Below are positions 16,717 through 26,787 of a stretch of DNA of 64,000 nt, in pieces (the first letter of the stretch is position 1; every line of letters begins with the position of its first letter). Location of the stretch: contig NZ_JNYZ01000004.1 in assembly GCF_000717335.1 (NCBI RefSeq), positions 186,001 to 250,000 on the forward strand. Direction: 5' to 3'. The DNA is from Amycolatopsis jejuensis. GTDB lineage: Bacteria > Actinomycetota > Actinomycetes > Mycobacteriales > Pseudonocardiaceae. The position numbers were made by a program, and so were the translations under genes. The notes under the pieces were generated by a model. That model worked only from the letters and a program-made list of their open reading frames with translations. It searched no databases and had not been told where the DNA came from.

Positions 16717-17467
16717 CCACCGCAGGTTCGTCCTCTGCGGACACCGCGGAAACATGGCCGACTCACCGGAGAACACCCTCGTCTCCTTCGCCAGCGCCGA
16801 ACGCGCCGGGGTCGACGAAATCGAACTGGACATCCGCACCACGCTCGACGGCGAACTCGTCCTCCTCCATGACCACACCGTCCAGCGAACCGCCGCGGCA
16901 CCCACCCCGCACCTCGACGTCCCGATCGAACGACTGACCTTCGACCAAGCCCGCACCATCGACCTCGGCGACGGCCAGCTCATCCCCACCTTCACCGAAG
17001 CCCTCGACACGACGAGCGTGCTGTTGCAGGTCGAGATCAAAGCCCCGGCAGCAGCCCGTCCGCTCGCCCGGTTCCTCCGCGACCACCCCGGCCGCGACCG
17101 GTGCCTCGTCACGAGCTTCGACCCGTTGTCGCTCGCGGACTTCCGCGCCGAGTGGACCGGTGGCGCCCGCGGGATCGCCTTGCACATCCCCGACGTCACC
17201 GGCAACTGGCGCGACCACGCAGACCGGCTCGACGTTTCGACCGTCTTCGTCCCGGTTCCGCAGCTCAGCACGGAGCTCGTGGCCGAGCTGCACGACCGCG
17301 GACGGCGCGTCGCGGCGTCGCTGATCGAAGGACCCGGCGACGTACGCCGTATCGTGCAGGTCGATGTGGACGCCACTGCTTCGAACTCGCCGGCCTACGC
17401 CCGGCGGCTCCTGGAGTCCGACGACGAGTTCACCGCCCGGTTCCCGTCGTTCGCGACCCGGGCGTGA
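16709..17467 (+). CDS. Glycerophosphodiester phosphodiesterase family protein (UgpQ-like)
   Basis: A 252-aa cytoplasmic enzyme of the GDPD family, which hydrolyses glycerophosphodiesters to glycerol 3-phosphate and an alcohol. The catalytic HRGNMADSPENTLVSF (HRG...PENT), the metal ligands in EIELDIRTT, the second catalytic histidine in LLHDHTVQRT and LQVEIKAP are all present. There is no signal peptide, so it acts after uptake, matching the importer genes upstream. The ATG follows CGGAGG and overlaps the phosphatase gene. Together the two enzymes could convert an imported glycerophosphoinositol-like compound to free polyol and glycerol 3-phosphate. Confidence 0.9.
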   Translation: MADHRRFVLCGHRGNMADSPENTLVSFASAERAGVDEIELDIRTTLDGELVLLHDHTVQRTAAAPTPHLDVPIERLTFDQARTIDLGDGQLIPTFTEALDTTSVLLQVEIKAPAAARPLARFLRDHPGRDRCLVTSFDPLSLADFRAEWTGGARGIALHIPDVTGNWRDHADRLDVSTVFVPVPQLSTELVAELHDRGRRVAASLIEGPGDVRRIVQVDVDATASNSPAYARRLLESDDEFTARFPSFATRA

Positions 17468-17506
17468 AGGCCGCGTCACCGCAGGCAGAACTGGAGAACC
17501 GACAGC

Positions 17507-18529
17507 ATGACCGCGATGCCGCCCGGCCGGCGGCCGAGCACCATCCGCGACGTCGCCGCCCTCGCCGGGGTATCGAAGTCGACGGCCTCCCGGGCGGTGC
17601 TCGGCCACGGCGGGGTCAGCCCGGAGAACCTCGAGAAGGTGCGGCGCGCGATCGAGCAGCTCGACTTCGTGCCGAACCAGATCGCGCGCAACCTCACCGC
17701 GCGCTCGTCGGCCATCCTCGGCCTGTTCCTCCGGCAGACCCGCTCGCCCTTCTACGCGAGCCTCGCCGGCGCGTTCGAGGAAACCGCCGGTGACCGCGGG
17801 TACGAGGTCATGTCCCTCGCCTCGGGCGACCAGCCGGACGAGGCCAACTACCGGTCCCTGATGCTGCTGGCCGACATGCGGACCGCCGGAATCGTCGTGG
17901 CCGCCCCGACCGTCGACCCGCGCACCATCCGCCAGGTCGCCTCGCGGGTCCCGCTGGTACTGGTCGGCCAGATGGGCCAGCCGGCCAACCCCGGCGTACC
18001 CTTCGTCGCCCCAGACCCGCGCGAAGCGCAGGCGCTCATCGACCACGTGACCGGCTATGGCCACCGCTCCATCGCCCTGCTCGCTTATTCGCCCGAGCAA
18101 TCCCCGACCCAGTGGGCCCGCATCGCATGGATGCGCGACGAGCTCGACCGCGCCGGTCTCCTGAGCGACCTTGTCATGATCAACCCGGATGACAATCTCG
18201 CCCCTGTCGTCGAGCAGCTCTACCGAACCGGCACCACGGCAATCCTGTGCAACAACGACTGGACCGCGCTCGACGCGCTCGCCGCCGCGGCGCACCTGGG
18301 CATCTCGATCCCCGGGGAGCTGTCGATTGCCGGGTACGACGGAATCCCGCCGTTCGACCACGAGGCCGTGGGGCTGACCACGAACCGGGTCCCGGTGAAC
18401 GGCATGGCCGACGCCGCCGTCCGGCTGATCGACGACCTGATCCACGACAACCACGTGGAAACCGGGGGGATTTTGCTCCGCGGTGAGCTCGTGGTGGGAC
18501 GGACCACCGGACCAGCGCAAGCCCGGTGA
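17507..18529 (+). CDS. LacI family transcriptional regulator
   Basis: A 340-aa repressor: the N-terminal helix-turn-helix reads STIRDVAALAGVSKSTASRAV (residues about 11-31), followed by the hinge helix FVPNQIARNLTARSS and a periplasmic-binding-protein-like ligand domain. It closes the importer operon, 39 bases after the phosphodiesterase gene. The three GGGACCGGTCCC palindromes in front of the first gene have the length, symmetry and central CG of LacI-family operators, so this protein very likely binds them and is induced by the imported compound. No such palindrome was seen directly in front of the repressor gene itself. Confidence 0.92.
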   Translation: MTAMPPGRRPSTIRDVAALAGVSKSTASRAVLGHGGVSPENLEKVRRAIEQLDFVPNQIARNLTARSSAILGLFLRQTRSPFYASLAGAFEETAGDRGYEVMSLASGDQPDEANYRSLMLLADMRTAGIVVAAPTVDPRTIRQVASRVPLVLVGQMGQPANPGVPFVAPDPREAQALIDHVTGYGHRSIALLAYSPEQSPTQWARIAWMRDELDRAGLLSDLVMINPDDNLAPVVEQLYRTGTTAILCNNDWTALDALAAAAHLGISIPGELSIAGYDGIPPFDHEAVGLTTNRVPVNGMADAAVRLIDDLIHDNHVETGGILLRGELVVGRTTGPAQAR

Positions 18530-18727
18530 CGGCAACCCGTCACCACTCGCCAGCCGTTGCGCCATCTCCAGTTCCAGCCGCACGTTTCGCCAAAATCCCT
18601 TCCACCGTCGGGGATTCCGGGGTCACGCTGTCGCAACCGGCGACGCAGCCTGTTTACCGGCCGACGCGAAGGCGATGGTCGCCGCGGTGGAGATCGGCGA
18701 GTGGCTCGGTTCCCCGGTTGATGCGGT

Positions 18728-19135
18728 TCAGTGGTTGAAGGTGATCTTCGCGACCAAGGCGCTCGCGGCGTCCGATGCGGTGATGCGGATCTTCGGGTAC
18801 GCCACGTTGTTGCCCCACGGCACCGTCTTGTACACCGACGGGCCCGGGGCGATGGTGCCGAGCGAGTACCAGGTCGCCCTGCCGCTCTCGAACCCGAGTA
18901 CCTGGACCACGGCGCGCTGCCGCTTGAAGTTCCGGTCCCCGAAGACCTCGTAGGTGACGTGCCGTCCGGGGCTTCCTGCGACTGAGCAGTTCGACCGTAC
19001 CTCGGTGTACGAGCCGCCGACGGGGTCGATCCCGGCGCCTCCGCACGAGGCGGCCAGTGCCGGGGAAACGGGGGTGAGGACGGCCAACGCGGTGCCGATT
19101 GCGGCGGTCGCGGCGGCGATGTGGCGGAGACGCAC
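18728..19135 (-). CDS. Small secreted protein of unknown function
   Basis: A 135-aa protein with a clear Sec signal peptide (MRLRHIAAATAAIGTALAVL, cleavage probably after SPALA near residue 28). The mature part of about 107 residues has two cysteines (SCGG and SNCSV) that could form a disulfide and is rich in Val, Thr and aromatic residues, suggesting a small beta-sheet domain. I do not recognise the family. A GAGCAAC region precedes the ATG. It lies between the convergent LacI gene and the AraC gene. The roughly 200 bases between it and the LacI gene (18530-18727) hold nothing I can identify. Confidence 0.75.
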   Translation of the reverse strand: MRLRHIAAATAAIGTALAVLTPVSPALAASCGGAGIDPVGGSYTEVRSNCSVAGSPGRHVTYEVFGDRNFKRQRAVVQVLGFESGRATWYSLGTIAPGPSVYKTVPWGNNVAYPKIRITASDAASALVAKITFNH

Positions 19136-19190
19136 TGCTGTTGCTCCTTCGGGTGAATGTCGGATCTCCCGGACGGTCGCCCGGGTGGCT

Positions 19191-20234
19191 TCAGGATCTC
19201 GGCAGGAGCGGGTGTGCGTCGTTGATCATCCGCGCCGGCCCGGTGTCGATCCGCGCCCGGTAGTCCTTCGGGGGCAGGCCGTACACGGTGCGGAAGAGGC
19301 GGCTGAAGTGGGCGTGGTCGGCGAAGCCCCAGCGCGCGGCGATGACGTGGATCGGACGCCGGTGCTGGTCCGGGTCGGCCAGGTCGAGGCGGCATCGCTC
19401 CAGGCGCCGCCGGCGGATCGAAGCGGCGGGGCTCGTGTCGTCCTCGGCGAAGAGCCGCTGCAGGAGCCGCAGGGAGATGTGGTGGGCGGCGGCCACCGTG
19501 GTGGGGGTCAGCGCGGGCTCGCCGAGATGGCTGTCGATGAACGCGTCGATCCGCAGCCGCAGAGACCGGCGGCGGGCTTCCGGGCTCAAGGCCTTCTCGG
19601 CGTGCAGCGGTGCGGCGAGGGCGGCCGCGACCAGGTCGACGGTGGCCGAGGCGAGGGTACGGGCGTCGGGCGGGGCGAGGGCGTCGGTGCGCGACAGGAC
19701 GTCGACCGACCATCGGCGCAGTACCGCACCCATCCCGCACCGGGCGTCGAACGGAACGGCGGTGAGCTGGGCGACCAGGTTCCCGGGCAGCGGCACCAGC
19801 GCCCGCGGGACCGCGACCACGACCGACGGGACGTCCGGGGTACCCCGCCGGAGACCGGTGAACGGCCTCGACGTGTCGTACATCGCGAACTCCCCTGCCC
19901 CGATCCGCGCCTCACGCTCGGCCTGGCCGAGCACGCATTCGCCCTCGGCGACGAAGACGAACTGGTACGCCTCGGGGTCCGATCGGCGGATCAACGCCGA
20001 TGTCCGGCGAACGTGCAGCGGCGAATGGCTCAGGGCGAAGATCTGCACGTCACCCAGGTCGAGAGCCCTGGTCGAACCGCGGAAACCGGCGTCGTCGAGG
20101 CAGCGCAGCCACACCGGCACCCTCGACCTGGTGATGCCGAACTCGGCCCAGCAGTCGAACCGGTCGCGCGCAGGGACGTCGTCGGTGTCGAATTCGATCC
20201 ACACGGGCAGCACCGTGCCCGATCCCGCGCACAT
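19191..20234 (-). CDS. AraC family transcriptional regulator
   Basis: A 347-aa regulator with an N-terminal AraC_binding_2-type domain (VPARDRFDCWAEF is the typical opening) and a C-terminal pair of helix-turn-helix motifs: LTPTTVAAAHHISLRLLQRLF and the second repeat VIAARWGFADHAHFSRLFRT followed by YGLPPKDYRA, the AraC signature. The start codon is assumed at ATG 20234; later in-frame starts are possible. It is divergent from the quinone oxidoreductase gene at 20314 (gap 79 bases), which is its most likely target, although I see no clear direct repeat for an AraC site. Confidence 0.88.
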   Translation of the reverse strand: MCAGSGTVLPVWIEFDTDDVPARDRFDCWAEFGITRSRVPVWLRCLDDAGFRGSTRALDLGDVQIFALSHSPLHVRRTSALIRRSDPEAYQFVFVAEGECVLGQAEREARIGAGEFAMYDTSRPFTGLRRGTPDVPSVVVAVPRALVPLPGNLVAQLTAVPFDARCGMGAVLRRWSVDVLSRTDALAPPDARTLASATVDLVAAALAAPLHAEKALSPEARRRSLRLRIDAFIDSHLGEPALTPTTVAAAHHISLRLLQRLFAEDDTSPAASIRRRRLERCRLDLADPDQHRRPIHVIAARWGFADHAHFSRLFRTVYGLPPKDYRARIDTGPARMINDAHPLLPRS

Positions 20235-20313
20235 TCGGCCTATACGCGATTCCTTTCGGCGGTGGCCCGGATCTACCTGGGGAGAGCATCCACCCCGAGG
20301 AAGGACCCGCCCG

Positions 20314-21306
20314 ATGAGCATTCCCGCCACCATGCACGCGTTGCAGCAGACGTCCCTCGACGGACCGCAGGACCTGCGCCTGATCACCGACGCGGCGGTG
20401 CCGAGCCCCGGCCCCGGCGAGGTCCTGGTCCGCGTCACCGCGGCGGGCGTCAACTTCGCCGACCTCTCGAAGGCCCACGGCACGTTCCGGAACGGCCCGC
20501 AGCCGCCGTACGTGGCCGGTTTCGAAGCCGCGGGTGAGGTCGTCGCGATGGGTGAGGGGGTCACCGGTCCGCAGCTCGGGGCGCACGTCGTCGGTGTCGG
20601 AGACGGGGCTTTCGCCGAGTACCTGGTGCTGCCCGCGGCCGCGGCGATGCCGGTCCCGCCCGGCTGGACGGACCAGCAGGCGCTGGGACTCGTCGTGAAC
20701 TGGCCGACGGCACTGGCCGCGCTCAAGCCGCTGGGTGCGGTGGCCGCAGGTCAGACCGTGCTGATCCACGCCGCCGCGGGCGCCACCGGTCAGGCCGCGG
20801 TGAGGATGGCCAAGCACTACGGCGCGACCGTGATCGCCACCGCGTCGCCCGGCAAACACGAGATCGTGCGGGCGCTGGGTGCCGACCACATCCTGGACTC
20901 CCTCAGCAACGACCTCGCCGCCCAGGTCTTGCGGCTGACCGGCGGCGCCGACCTGGTACTGGAATCGGCAGGTGGCGCGACCTTCGAGGCCAGCCTGGCG
21001 GCGGCCAAGCGGGTGACCGGGCGGGTCGTCGTCTACGGCCTGGCGGGTGGCGAGGCTTCGCTGTCCAACTGGGACCTGGTTTACCGGCACCAGGTCCACG
21101 TCGTCGGGCTCAACATCGGCATGCTGATCCAGGCCGCACCGCAGGTCTTCGGCGAGGTCATGGGTGAGCTGTTCACCCTCATCGCCGCCGGTGTGCTGGC
21201 CCCCGGCGAGCCCACCGCGTACGACCTGGCAGACGGCCCGAAAGCGCTGGCGGAACTCGAAACCCGCGCCACGATCGGTAAACTCGCGCTGGTTCCGTGC
21301 CGTTAG
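20314..21306 (+). CDS. NADPH:quinone oxidoreductase family protein (zinc-free MDR)
   Basis: A 330-aa medium-chain dehydrogenase/reductase of the QOR type, reducing quinones or alkenals with NADPH. The catalytic-domain segment AGVNFADLSKAHG lacks the zinc-binding cysteines, and the nucleotide-binding loop reads LIHAAAGATGQAAVRMAK near residues 147-164, with GATGQ in place of the more common GGVGQ. The ATG follows a GAGGAAGGA ribosome site. It is divergent from the AraC gene and followed, 10 bases later, by the ECF sigma gene; cotranscription with that gene is possible but not required. Confidence 0.9.
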   Translation: MSIPATMHALQQTSLDGPQDLRLITDAAVPSPGPGEVLVRVTAAGVNFADLSKAHGTFRNGPQPPYVAGFEAAGEVVAMGEGVTGPQLGAHVVGVGDGAFAEYLVLPAAAAMPVPPGWTDQQALGLVVNWPTALAALKPLGAVAAGQTVLIHAAAGATGQAAVRMAKHYGATVIATASPGKHEIVRALGADHILDSLSNDLAAQVLRLTGGADLVLESAGGATFEASLAAAKRVTGRVVVYGLAGGEASLSNWDLVYRHQVHVVGLNIGMLIQAAPQVFGEVMGELFTLIAAGVLAPGEPTAYDLADGPKALAELETRATIGKLALVPCR

Positions 21307-21316
21307 GCTCGCGTGC

Positions 21317-22828
<1,512 letters not shown>

Positions 22829-22866
22829 GGCGCTCCTGCGGGACCTCGTGGCGAGCCGGGAGATCC

Positions 22867-23598
22867 GTGGGCACCATGGCAACCATGGCCGAGAACTCTG
22901 TCGCAAACGACTACGACACCTTCGCCGAGGCTTACACCGTCGAGAACGAGACCAGTCTCATCAACGCCTACTACGCCCGGCCCGCCATCGTGAACCTGGC
23001 CGGCAACGTCGCCGACCGGCGGATTCTCGACGCCGGATGCGGCCCCGGTGCCGTGACCGCGGCGCTCCGCGAGCGGGGTGCCGTCGTGTCCGGTTTCGAC
23101 CGCAGCGCGAAGATGATCGAGCTTGCGCGGCAGCGCCTCGGCACCGAGACCGACCTCCGGGTCGCCGACATCGCCCAGCCGCTCCCCTACCCCGATGGTG
23201 CCTTCGACGATGTCGTCGCGGCCCTGGTGCTGCACTACCTGGAGGATTGGACCGCCCCACTGGCCGAGCTACGACGCGTCCTGAAGCCCGGCGGACGCCT
23301 GATCGTGGCGGTCAACCATCCGATCCTCCTGAAGATGGTCCACCCCGAGGCCAGCTACTTCGGTACCACCAAATGGTCCGAGGAGTACACGTTCAACGGC
23401 CAGGAAGCGGTGCTCACCTACTGGCACCGCCCCCTGCACGCAATGACGGACGCCTTCACCACAGCCGGGTTCCGCACCGCGGTGATCAGCGAACCACCCC
23501 CGGCTCCGGAAGCCCGCGAGCTTTTCCCGGAGGAGCTGGGGAAGTTTCCCTCCGGTGCGTTCTTGAGCTTTCTGTTCTTCGTCCTCGAAGCCGTCTAG
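22867..23598 (+). CDS. Class I SAM-dependent methyltransferase
   Basis: A 243-aa methyltransferase of the UbiE/small-molecule type. Motif I reads ILDAGCGPGAVTAALRERG near residues 55-73, followed by the acidic SGFDRS strand, the motif-II region PYPDGAFDDVVAALVLHYLEDW and the LKPGGRLIVAVNHP segment. The methyl acceptor cannot be told. The start used is GTG 22867 behind GGGAG; ATG 22876 and ATG 22885 are in frame and also plausible. It lies 38 bases after the sigma-GrpB gene and converges with the dehydrogenase gene at 23630. Confidence 0.88.
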   Translation: MGTMATMAENSVANDYDTFAEAYTVENETSLINAYYARPAIVNLAGNVADRRILDAGCGPGAVTAALRERGAVVSGFDRSAKMIELARQRLGTETDLRVADIAQPLPYPDGAFDDVVAALVLHYLEDWTAPLAELRRVLKPGGRLIVAVNHPILLKMVHPEASYFGTTKWSEEYTFNGQEAVLTYWHRPLHAMTDAFTTAGFRTAVISEPPPAPEARELFPEELGKFPSGAFLSFLFFVLEAV

Positions 23599-23629
23599 GA
23601 CCGGTTGGCTGGCGGTACCTGTACTGCTT

Positions 23630-25177
23630 TCATGAACCGGCGAGTTCGAGGACTGCCCTGGCCGCATTGTGCCCGCCGAGGCAGCTGACCGCGCCGCCTC
23701 GGCGGGCGCCGGACCCGCACCGCAGTACGGTCGGATGCGGCGTTTCCACTCCCCATCGCCGGGCCGGGGTGTCCAGCGGCTCGGTGGCCCACGGCCAGCT
23801 CAGGTCACCGTGGAAGATGTGCCCGCCAGGCATGGCCAGGTCTGCTTCGACGTCCTGGGGCGTCTTGACTTCGACGCACGGGCGGCCGTCCGGGGCACGC
23901 AGCACGCAGTCCATCAGCGGCTCGGCCAGGTACGCGTCGATGGCCGCAATGGCCCGGCTGGTCGCCTCCTCTTTGCGTTTCGCATGGTCACCGGCGAAGA
24001 GCGCCGCAGGCAGGTGCAGGCCGAAGTAGGTCAAGGTGTGGACGCCCGCGGCAGACAAGTCGCCGAGCAGCGAATCGTCGGTCAGCGAGTGGCAGTACAG
24101 CTCGCCGGGCGGCGTCGACGGGATCCGGCCTTGCGCGGCTTCGGCGTGCGCGATCTGCAGCTGGGAGTAGCCCTCGGCAACGTGGAACGTACCCGCGAAC
24201 GCCGTGCGCGGATCGTCTCCACTGCGTAGCTTCGGCAGCCGCGACACCAAGAAGTTGATCTTTACCTGCGAGCCCTCCGGCTTGGTCTCCGGTTCCGGCT
24301 GCCCGAGCAACCGCTGCAACGTCCACGGCGCGACATTGGCCAGCACGTAACGAGCGTGCACGCTACGCAGCCCGGAGCCGTCGTGCCACACCACCTCGCC
24401 ACCGGGGTCGATGTGGTCGACCCGGGCGTCGGTGCGCAGCTCCGCCCCGGCCTCGGCGGCCGCCCGCGCCAGCGCCTCGCTGACCTTGCCCATGCCACCG
24501 ACCGGGACCCGCCACTCCCCGGTCCCGTTTCCGGCGAGGTGGTAGAGGAAGCACCGGTTCTGCGCGAGCGACGGGTCGTGCAGGTCACGGAAAATGCCGA
24601 TCAACCCGTCGGTCGCGACCACGCCCCGCACGAGGTCGTCGGCGAACCGCTGCTCGATGACCTCCCCGAGCGGGCGCTCGACCAGCGCGCGCCAGAGGTC
24701 GTCGTCGATCTGGGCCCGTAGCGTGGATTCGGCTGGGAGCGGCTCGGTGAACGTCGGCGCGACCACCTTCGCCACGTCCGCCATCTGGGCGTAGAACCGA
24801 CGCCACGCGTCGTACTCGTCGTCACCTCCGGTCAGCGCGCGGAACGACGCACGGGTCGCCGCTCCTTCCTCGCGCTCGACGTACAGCCCGAGGTGGCGTC
24901 CGTCGCGGACAGCCGGGGTGTATGACGCAGTGGCGCGCGACCGCAGCTGCACGTCGAGATCCAGTTCGCGGGCAACGGAATCCGGGAGCATGGACACGAG
25001 GTACGAGTAACGCGAAAGCCGCGCGGGCACGCCGGGAAAGGGTGCCGAGCTGATCGCCGCGCCGCCGAGCCGGGGCAGCCGCTCGAGGAGCAAGGCGCGC
25101 AGCCCGGCACGGGCGAGGTACGCCGCAGCCGCGAGACCGTTGTGCCCACCCCCGACGATCACTACGTCACGGTTCAT
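23630..25177 (-). CDS. FAD-dependent oxidoreductase, phytoene-desaturase-like
   Basis: A 515-aa flavoprotein beginning with the dinucleotide-binding motif VVIVGGGHNGLAAAAYLARAG (residues 5-25) and containing the second FAD segment WRVPVGGMGKVSEALARAA. The closing GGAVSCLGGHNAARAVL matches the C-terminal FAD contact of the CrtI/PYROXD2 family. There are no crt neighbours, so carotenoid biosynthesis is not supported; PYROXD2-like dehydrogenases of unknown substrate are the closer comparison. The start MNRDVVIVGG is preceded by GGGAGGAAAG, which sets the start. The acetyltransferase gene lies just upstream on the same strand. Confidence 0.88.
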   Translation of the reverse strand: MNRDVVIVGGGHNGLAAAAYLARAGLRALLLERLPRLGGAAISSAPFPGVPARLSRYSYLVSMLPDSVARELDLDVQLRSRATASYTPAVRDGRHLGLYVEREEGAATRASFRALTGGDDEYDAWRRFYAQMADVAKVVAPTFTEPLPAESTLRAQIDDDLWRALVERPLGEVIEQRFADDLVRGVVATDGLIGIFRDLHDPSLAQNRCFLYHLAGNGTGEWRVPVGGMGKVSEALARAAAEAGAELRTDARVDHIDPGGEVVWHDGSGLRSVHARYVLANVAPWTLQRLLGQPEPETKPEGSQVKINFLVSRLPKLRSGDDPRTAFAGTFHVAEGYSQLQIAHAEAAQGRIPSTPPGELYCHSLTDDSLLGDLSAAGVHTLTYFGLHLPAALFAGDHAKRKEEATSRAIAAIDAYLAEPLMDCVLRAPDGRPCVEVKTPQDVEADLAMPGGHIFHGDLSWPWATEPLDTPARRWGVETPHPTVLRCGSGARRGGAVSCLGGHNAARAVLELAGS

Positions 25178-25190
25178 GCTTTCCTCCCGT

Positions 25191-25742
25191 TCATGCGGCC
25201 GCCCACGCTTCCCGGGTGAGGGCGTATTCGACCTCCCCGTGTTCCGTGCCCGGAAGCGGATCGTCGAAATGCAGATGGAAAGTGCGGACATAGCTCAGCC
25301 CGGCCTTTTCCATCACCCGCCGGGAAGCGGTGTTCACCGCCATCGTCTGGGCCCACACGCGCCCCGCGCCCAGGTCCGAGAATCCTTTGTGGACCAACGC
25401 GCGGGCACCCTCCGTCGCGTACCCGCGACCCCAGACGGCGGCACGGAGCCGGTAACCGAGTTCCAGCTCACTCGTGCCACCGTCCTCCGGGGGCTGGAGG
25501 GCGAACCAGCCGAGGAACGCTCCGCTCGAGCGTTCCTCGGCTGCCCAGCGACCGGCCGGTCCCCGCTCGTAGTCGCGCAGTATCGTGGGCAAGACCTCGC
25601 GCTCGATCTCGGCGCGCGAGGTCGGGCGGCCGGTGAGGAAGCGCATCACCCGGGGGTCGCTGTCAAGCTCGGCCAAGCGCTCGACGTCCGCCTCGGTGAA
25701 CCGGCGCAACCGCAATCGTTCGGTCTCCACGGCCGCCATCAT
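25191..25742 (-). CDS. GNAT family N-acetyltransferase
   Basis: A 183-aa acetyl-CoA-dependent transferase resembling RimJ/RimL-type enzymes: opening VETERLRLRRFTEADVERLAELDSD, the acetyl-CoA loop RAAVWGRGYATEGARAL (Q/RxxGxG/A pattern) and the VNTASRRVMEKAGLSYVRTF motif near the end. The substrate could be a protein N-terminus or a small amine. Two adjacent ATG codons (25742, 25739) are possible starts. It is 13 bases upstream of the FAD oxidoreductase gene and may be cotranscribed with it. Confidence 0.9.
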   Translation of the reverse strand: MMAAVETERLRLRRFTEADVERLAELDSDPRVMRFLTGRPTSRAEIEREVLPTILRDYERGPAGRWAAEERSSGAFLGWFALQPPEDGGTSELELGYRLRAAVWGRGYATEGARALVHKGFSDLGAGRVWAQTMAVNTASRRVMEKAGLSYVRTFHLHFDDPLPGTEHGEVEYALTREAWAAA

Positions 25743-25764
25743 CCCGGACAGGCGACCGGGCCGG

Positions 25765-26211
25765 TCAAGCCGCGACGTCGAGCACCCAGGTGACCCCGAA
25801 TCGGTCCGTCAGCATTCCGAATGCCGGAGCCCACTGCGCGGGACCGTATTCCTCGATGACCGTCCCGCCATCCGACAGTTTCTTCCAGAATTCGCCGACC
25901 TCCTCGACGGATTCCCCTTGCACCGAAAGGAAGAACTTCTCCGTGGTGACGGTCATTCCGTTTTTCCGGGTGGTCCGGCCCGCCGGGGATGCGACAGCTT
26001 CGCCAGGAACGTCGTAGGCCATCACGCGAAACCCGTTCTCCCCGACGACCTGCCCGAAGACGACGTTACCCGCACCGGGCGCGTCCGCAGGCATGCCCAG
26101 ATCACCGTACGTCGCGACACGGACTTCACCCCCGAATACCGACCGATAGAATTCCAGCGCCTCTCGCGCCTCGCCGTGAAAATTCAAATGGACGACGGCA
26201 TTCACAGCCAT
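25765..26211 (-). CDS. VOC family protein (PhnB/glyoxalase-like)
   Basis: A 148-aa single-domain vicinal-oxygen-chelate protein of the PhnB-like group. It opens with VVHLNFHGEAREALEFYRSVFGGE, the hallmark of these proteins, and ends with GMLTDRFGVTWVLDV. Most members have no known reaction; some bind drugs or metals. It is 22 bases upstream of the acetyltransferase gene on the same strand and might form a unit with it. Nothing in the window indicates its ligand. Confidence 0.9.
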   Translation of the reverse strand: MAVNAVVHLNFHGEAREALEFYRSVFGGEVRVATYGDLGMPADAPGAGNVVFGQVVGENGFRVMAYDVPGEAVASPAGRTTRKNGMTVTTEKFFLSVQGESVEEVGEFWKKLSDGGTVIEEYGPAQWAPAFGMLTDRFGVTWVLDVAA

Positions 26212-26295
26212 GATCTCTCCTCAGTTCCGGTAACCCGACTGAAGCCTCGCAGCAATAGCGGCCAGGGAGTGTCCGCTACTTCCGGCGGTCCGAGA

Positions 26296-26754
26296 TCAGT
26301 GCCAGGTGAGGAATCGGTAATGCAGCCCGGACGCCGACTCCTGCCATTCCCCGGCCGAGTCCGGCTCGCGGCCGATTTCCGGGGCTTGGACGTCGCCTTC
26401 GAAGTGCTCGCGGAGTTCCGTCACCTCGATCCGGTCCGCGAACGGCAGCGCCTCCCGGTACACCGCCGCGCCGCCCATCACCCACACGTCGCCGGTCGCC
26501 GCGGCGAGCGCCTTGGCCAGGTCGGGGAACGTCTCGACCCCGTCCTGCGGCGTGCGGGACAGCACGAGGTTGCGCCGGCCCGGCAGCGGACGGAACCGCG
26601 GCGGCAGCGACTCCCACGTGCGGCGCCCCATCAGCACGGTCGACCCTGCGGTCAGGCTGCGGAAGCGCTTCATGTCCTCCGGCAGATGCCACGGCAACGC
26701 GCCGTCGCGGCCGATGACGCCGTTCGCCGACTGCGCCCAGATCAGCCCGATCAC
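26296..26754 (-). CDS. folA: Dihydrofolate reductase
   Basis: A 152-aa enzyme (from GTG 26754) that reduces dihydrofolate to tetrahydrofolate with NADPH, regenerating the folate used up by thymidylate synthase next door. Family motifs are IGLIWAQSANGVIGRDGALPWHLPEDM at the N-terminus (substrate-binding acid in LPED), MGRRTWESLP near residue 52 and GGAAVYREALP near 105. The start is ambiguous: four in-frame GTG codons at 26781, 26772, 26763 and 26754 lie in a nine-base tandem repeat overlapping the thyA stop. Family alignment favours 26754. No separate promoter is expected; it follows thyA. Confidence 0.93.
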   Translation of the reverse strand: MIGLIWAQSANGVIGRDGALPWHLPEDMKRFRSLTAGSTVLMGRRTWESLPPRFRPLPGRRNLVLSRTPQDGVETFPDLAKALAAATGDVWVMGGAAVYREALPFADRIEVTELREHFEGDVQAPEIGREPDSAGEWQESASGLHYRFLTWH

Positions 26755-26787
26755 ACTGCTCACACTGCTCACACTGCTCACACTGCC
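26752..26787. repeat. Four tandem copies of a 9-bp unit at the thyA-folA junction
   Basis: CACACTGCT is repeated three times and closes with CACACTGCC. On the coding strand each unit is AGCAGTGTG (Ser-Ser-Val in the folA frame) and each supplies an in-frame GTG. The thyA stop lies inside it. Confidence 0.9.

Noticed and set aside
16763..18583. A 606-codon minus-strand open frame opposite the phosphodiesterase and LacI genes
   Set aside because: The sense strand holds motif-complete proteins; the antisense product has no recognisable domain and an Asp/Val/Arg-rich composition typical of shadows.
23601..23640. CCGGTT...AACCGG inverted repeat between the methyltransferase and the FAD oxidoreductase as a terminator
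   Set aside because: Six-base arms with a 28-base loop are too weak, and one arm lies inside the FAD oxidoreductase gene.
23630..25177. Carotenoid biosynthesis desaturase (crtI)
   Set aside because: No phytoene synthase, cyclase or isoprenoid genes are nearby, and the sequence resembles the PYROXD2-like branch.
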